Origin: Desulfobacteraceae bacterium
Lineage (GTDB): Bacteria; Desulfobacterota; DSM-4660; Desulfatiglandales; HGW-15
Reading direction: 5' to 3'
DNA: 6,875 bases
NCBI GenBank assembly: GCA_003819975.1
Contig: RPPU01000243.1
Location: forward strand, 1 to 6,875
The translations under genes and the position numbers were made by a program. Position 1 is the first letter of the stretch. Each line of letters begins with the position of its first letter. This document shows positions 5,993 through 6,875 of the stretch, piece after piece. The notes under the pieces are model-generated. The model saw only the letters and a program-made list of their open reading frames with translations. It searched no databases and was not told the origin of the DNA.

Positions 5993-6729
5993 GTTTCCCA
6001 ATCTCCGATCATGTTTTCTTCATCAACCAGCTTGAATTCCAACAAGCCGGTTATCTTGATCAATCCAATGGCTTTTTGCGGATCTTTGAAGCGGGATAGT
6101 CGGATCAGGATGTGAGTCTCTTCTTGCGGGAGGATGTCGGTCTGTTTGACACCCAAGGCATACATACGGTTCTCAAGGATTTTTAATGTTTGTTCATAAG
6201 CCGATTTTTTGATCTCGGTTTTGTTTTGGTCCCACAAAATGAGTTGGAAGGCGAATCCATCCTTTTGGATCTGACCTGATCGAAGTTCAAAGTCTTGATA
6301 ATTTTTTTGGACCAGATCTTTGAACACCGGCTCATCTTCTTTGCGCATCAAAGTTATGTCGATCCCGGTTATACCTTTAGGAACTAACCCCTGAAAAGAG
6401 ATCTGTTTTTGGTTCAGATTGTTTTCGAGTTCATCGGCTATCCGAGCCATATGGTTTTCTATTGCTTTGTCCGTTTTCACATCCAAAATTAATTGCGAAC
6501 CCCCGGCTCGATTGCGATAAGCGTTGTATTGCGGAATCGCGATGGCTGCAATCAAGCCGGCGACAAACGCCACGACCGGGATGGCGAGTACGACGATTAA
6601 AATGATCATCGGAACGTTGCTTTTTTTAACGGTAACGATCGGGGGCGGGACAACCTGTATGATGGTTCCGCATCCGGCGCATTTAAAGGCATTGTCTTCA
6701 TTTTGCGAGCCGCATTTTGAACAAAACAT
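5974..6729 (-). CDS. zinc ribbon + TM helix + SecD-like domain protein (frame broken)
   Basis: The ATG at 6729 has GAGG six bases upstream. A TTG at 6741 overlaps this site and is unlikely to be the start. Residues 1-22 form a zinc ribbon with cysteines 3, 6, 17 and 20. Residues 40-66 are one membrane helix ending IAAIAIPQYNAYRNRA, which resembles the N-terminus of type IV pilins, but there is no prepilin cleavage site. From GGSQLILDVKTDKAIENHMA (76-95) to GLLEFKLVDEEN (228-239) the protein follows the first periplasmic region of SecD, with strong marks in AYEQTLKILENRMYALGV and FKDPQKAIGLIK. SecD is a component of the protein export machinery. Here the channel helices are absent, so this is not a working SecD. 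This frame ends IGDWETKIPSG at 5974, and the SecD-like match resumes in the next frame. About a hundred residues of the SecD core are missing at that point. Function is unknown. Confidence 0.8.
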   Translation of the reverse strand: MFCSKCGSQNEDNAFKCAGCGTIIQVVPPPIVTVKKSNVPMIILIVVLAIPVVAFVAGLIAAIAIPQYNAYRNRAGGSQLILDVKTDKAIENHMARIADELENNLNQKQISFQGLVPKGITGIDITLMRKEDEPVFKDLVQKNYQDFELRSGQIQKDGFAFQLILWDQNKTEIKKSAYEQTLKILENRMYALGVKQTDILPQEETHILIRLSRFKDPQKAIGLIKITGLLEFKLVDEENMIGDWETKIPSG

Positions 6730-6785
6730 CTGGCACCTCAAATCAATAATAGGTGAATTTTTATATGAAATTGATTTTAGGCGAT

Positions 6786-6815
6786 AATGTAGGTCAACCT
6801 CTTTAAGGAAGTCAA
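6786..6815 (-). promoter_or_regulatory. candidate promoter of the zinc-ribbon/SecD-like gene
   Basis: On the minus strand TTGACT (6810-6815) and TACATT (6786-6791) are 18 bases apart. This predicts a start near 6779 and a leader of about 50 bases before the ATG at 6729. The -35 box is also one arm of the inverted repeat AAGTCAA (6809-6815)/TTGACTT (6826-6832), which could be an operator. Confidence 0.45.
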
Positions 6816-6875
6816 GAATAATGGTTTGACTTGAAACGCCACAATATGGTAATTTGCCCGCTGAAAAGGGCGGGA

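Noticed and set aside
5779..6099. A 106-codon plus-strand frame over the end of the SecD-like gene
   Set aside because: It starts before the palindromic repeat, runs through it, and is opposite the SecD-like frames, which match a known family.
6852..6873. GC-rich inverted repeat (CCCGC...GCGGG) at the right edge
   Set aside because: It has only 5 bp with an 8-base loop and is cut off by the end of the window. It may be part of another repeat but cannot be judged.

Overview
The window looks like ordinary chromosome from an uncultured or little-studied Gram-negative-type bacterium of moderate GC. Genes carry good Shine-Dalgarno sites, the tRNAs have a near-consensus sigma70 promoter, and two intergenic gaps hold REP-like palindromes. 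The cyclase-type ATPase and the SecD-like domain both remind me of Desulfobacterota or Omnitrophota homologues. That is only a recalled resemblance, and the phylum is not settled by the sequence.

Layout, left to right. (1) Positions 3-2630 (+) hold most of a large signalling ATPase: an AAA_16-type NTPase followed by TPR-like helical repeats. The frame is open through the left edge, so an N-terminal part is missing. (2) Positions 2733-2987 are a compact minus-strand tRNA unit: a promoter, tRNA-Gly(GCC), tRNA-Cys(GCA) and an intrinsic terminator. It is convergent with the ATPase. (3) Positions 3110-3268 (+) encode a 52-residue membrane miniprotein. A 172-base gap with three consecutive perfect hairpins follows. 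(4) Positions 3441-4807 (+) are a two-gene operon: a RimJ/RimL-type GNAT acetyltransferase and a class I SAM methyltransferase. (5) A REP-like double palindrome lies at 4830-4884. It is followed by an unrecognised membrane protein at 4909-5751 (+), whose start is uncertain. (6) A second palindrome at 5821-5849 separates that gene from a convergent minus-strand gene. (7) The minus-strand gene (5868-6729) encodes a zinc ribbon, a transmembrane helix with a pilin-like end, and a SecD-like periplasmic domain. Its last 35-40 codons lie in another frame, and about a hundred residues of the SecD core are absent. Its own promoter is near 6786-6815.

Only the acetyltransferase/methyltransferase pair and the two tRNAs look co-transcribed; the other genes appear to be separate units. 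I found no CRISPR array, transposase, integrase, toxin-antitoxin pair or recognisable defence system. The most unusual object is the zinc-ribbon/SecD-like chimera with its frame break. The hairpin cluster and the two palindromic repeats come next.
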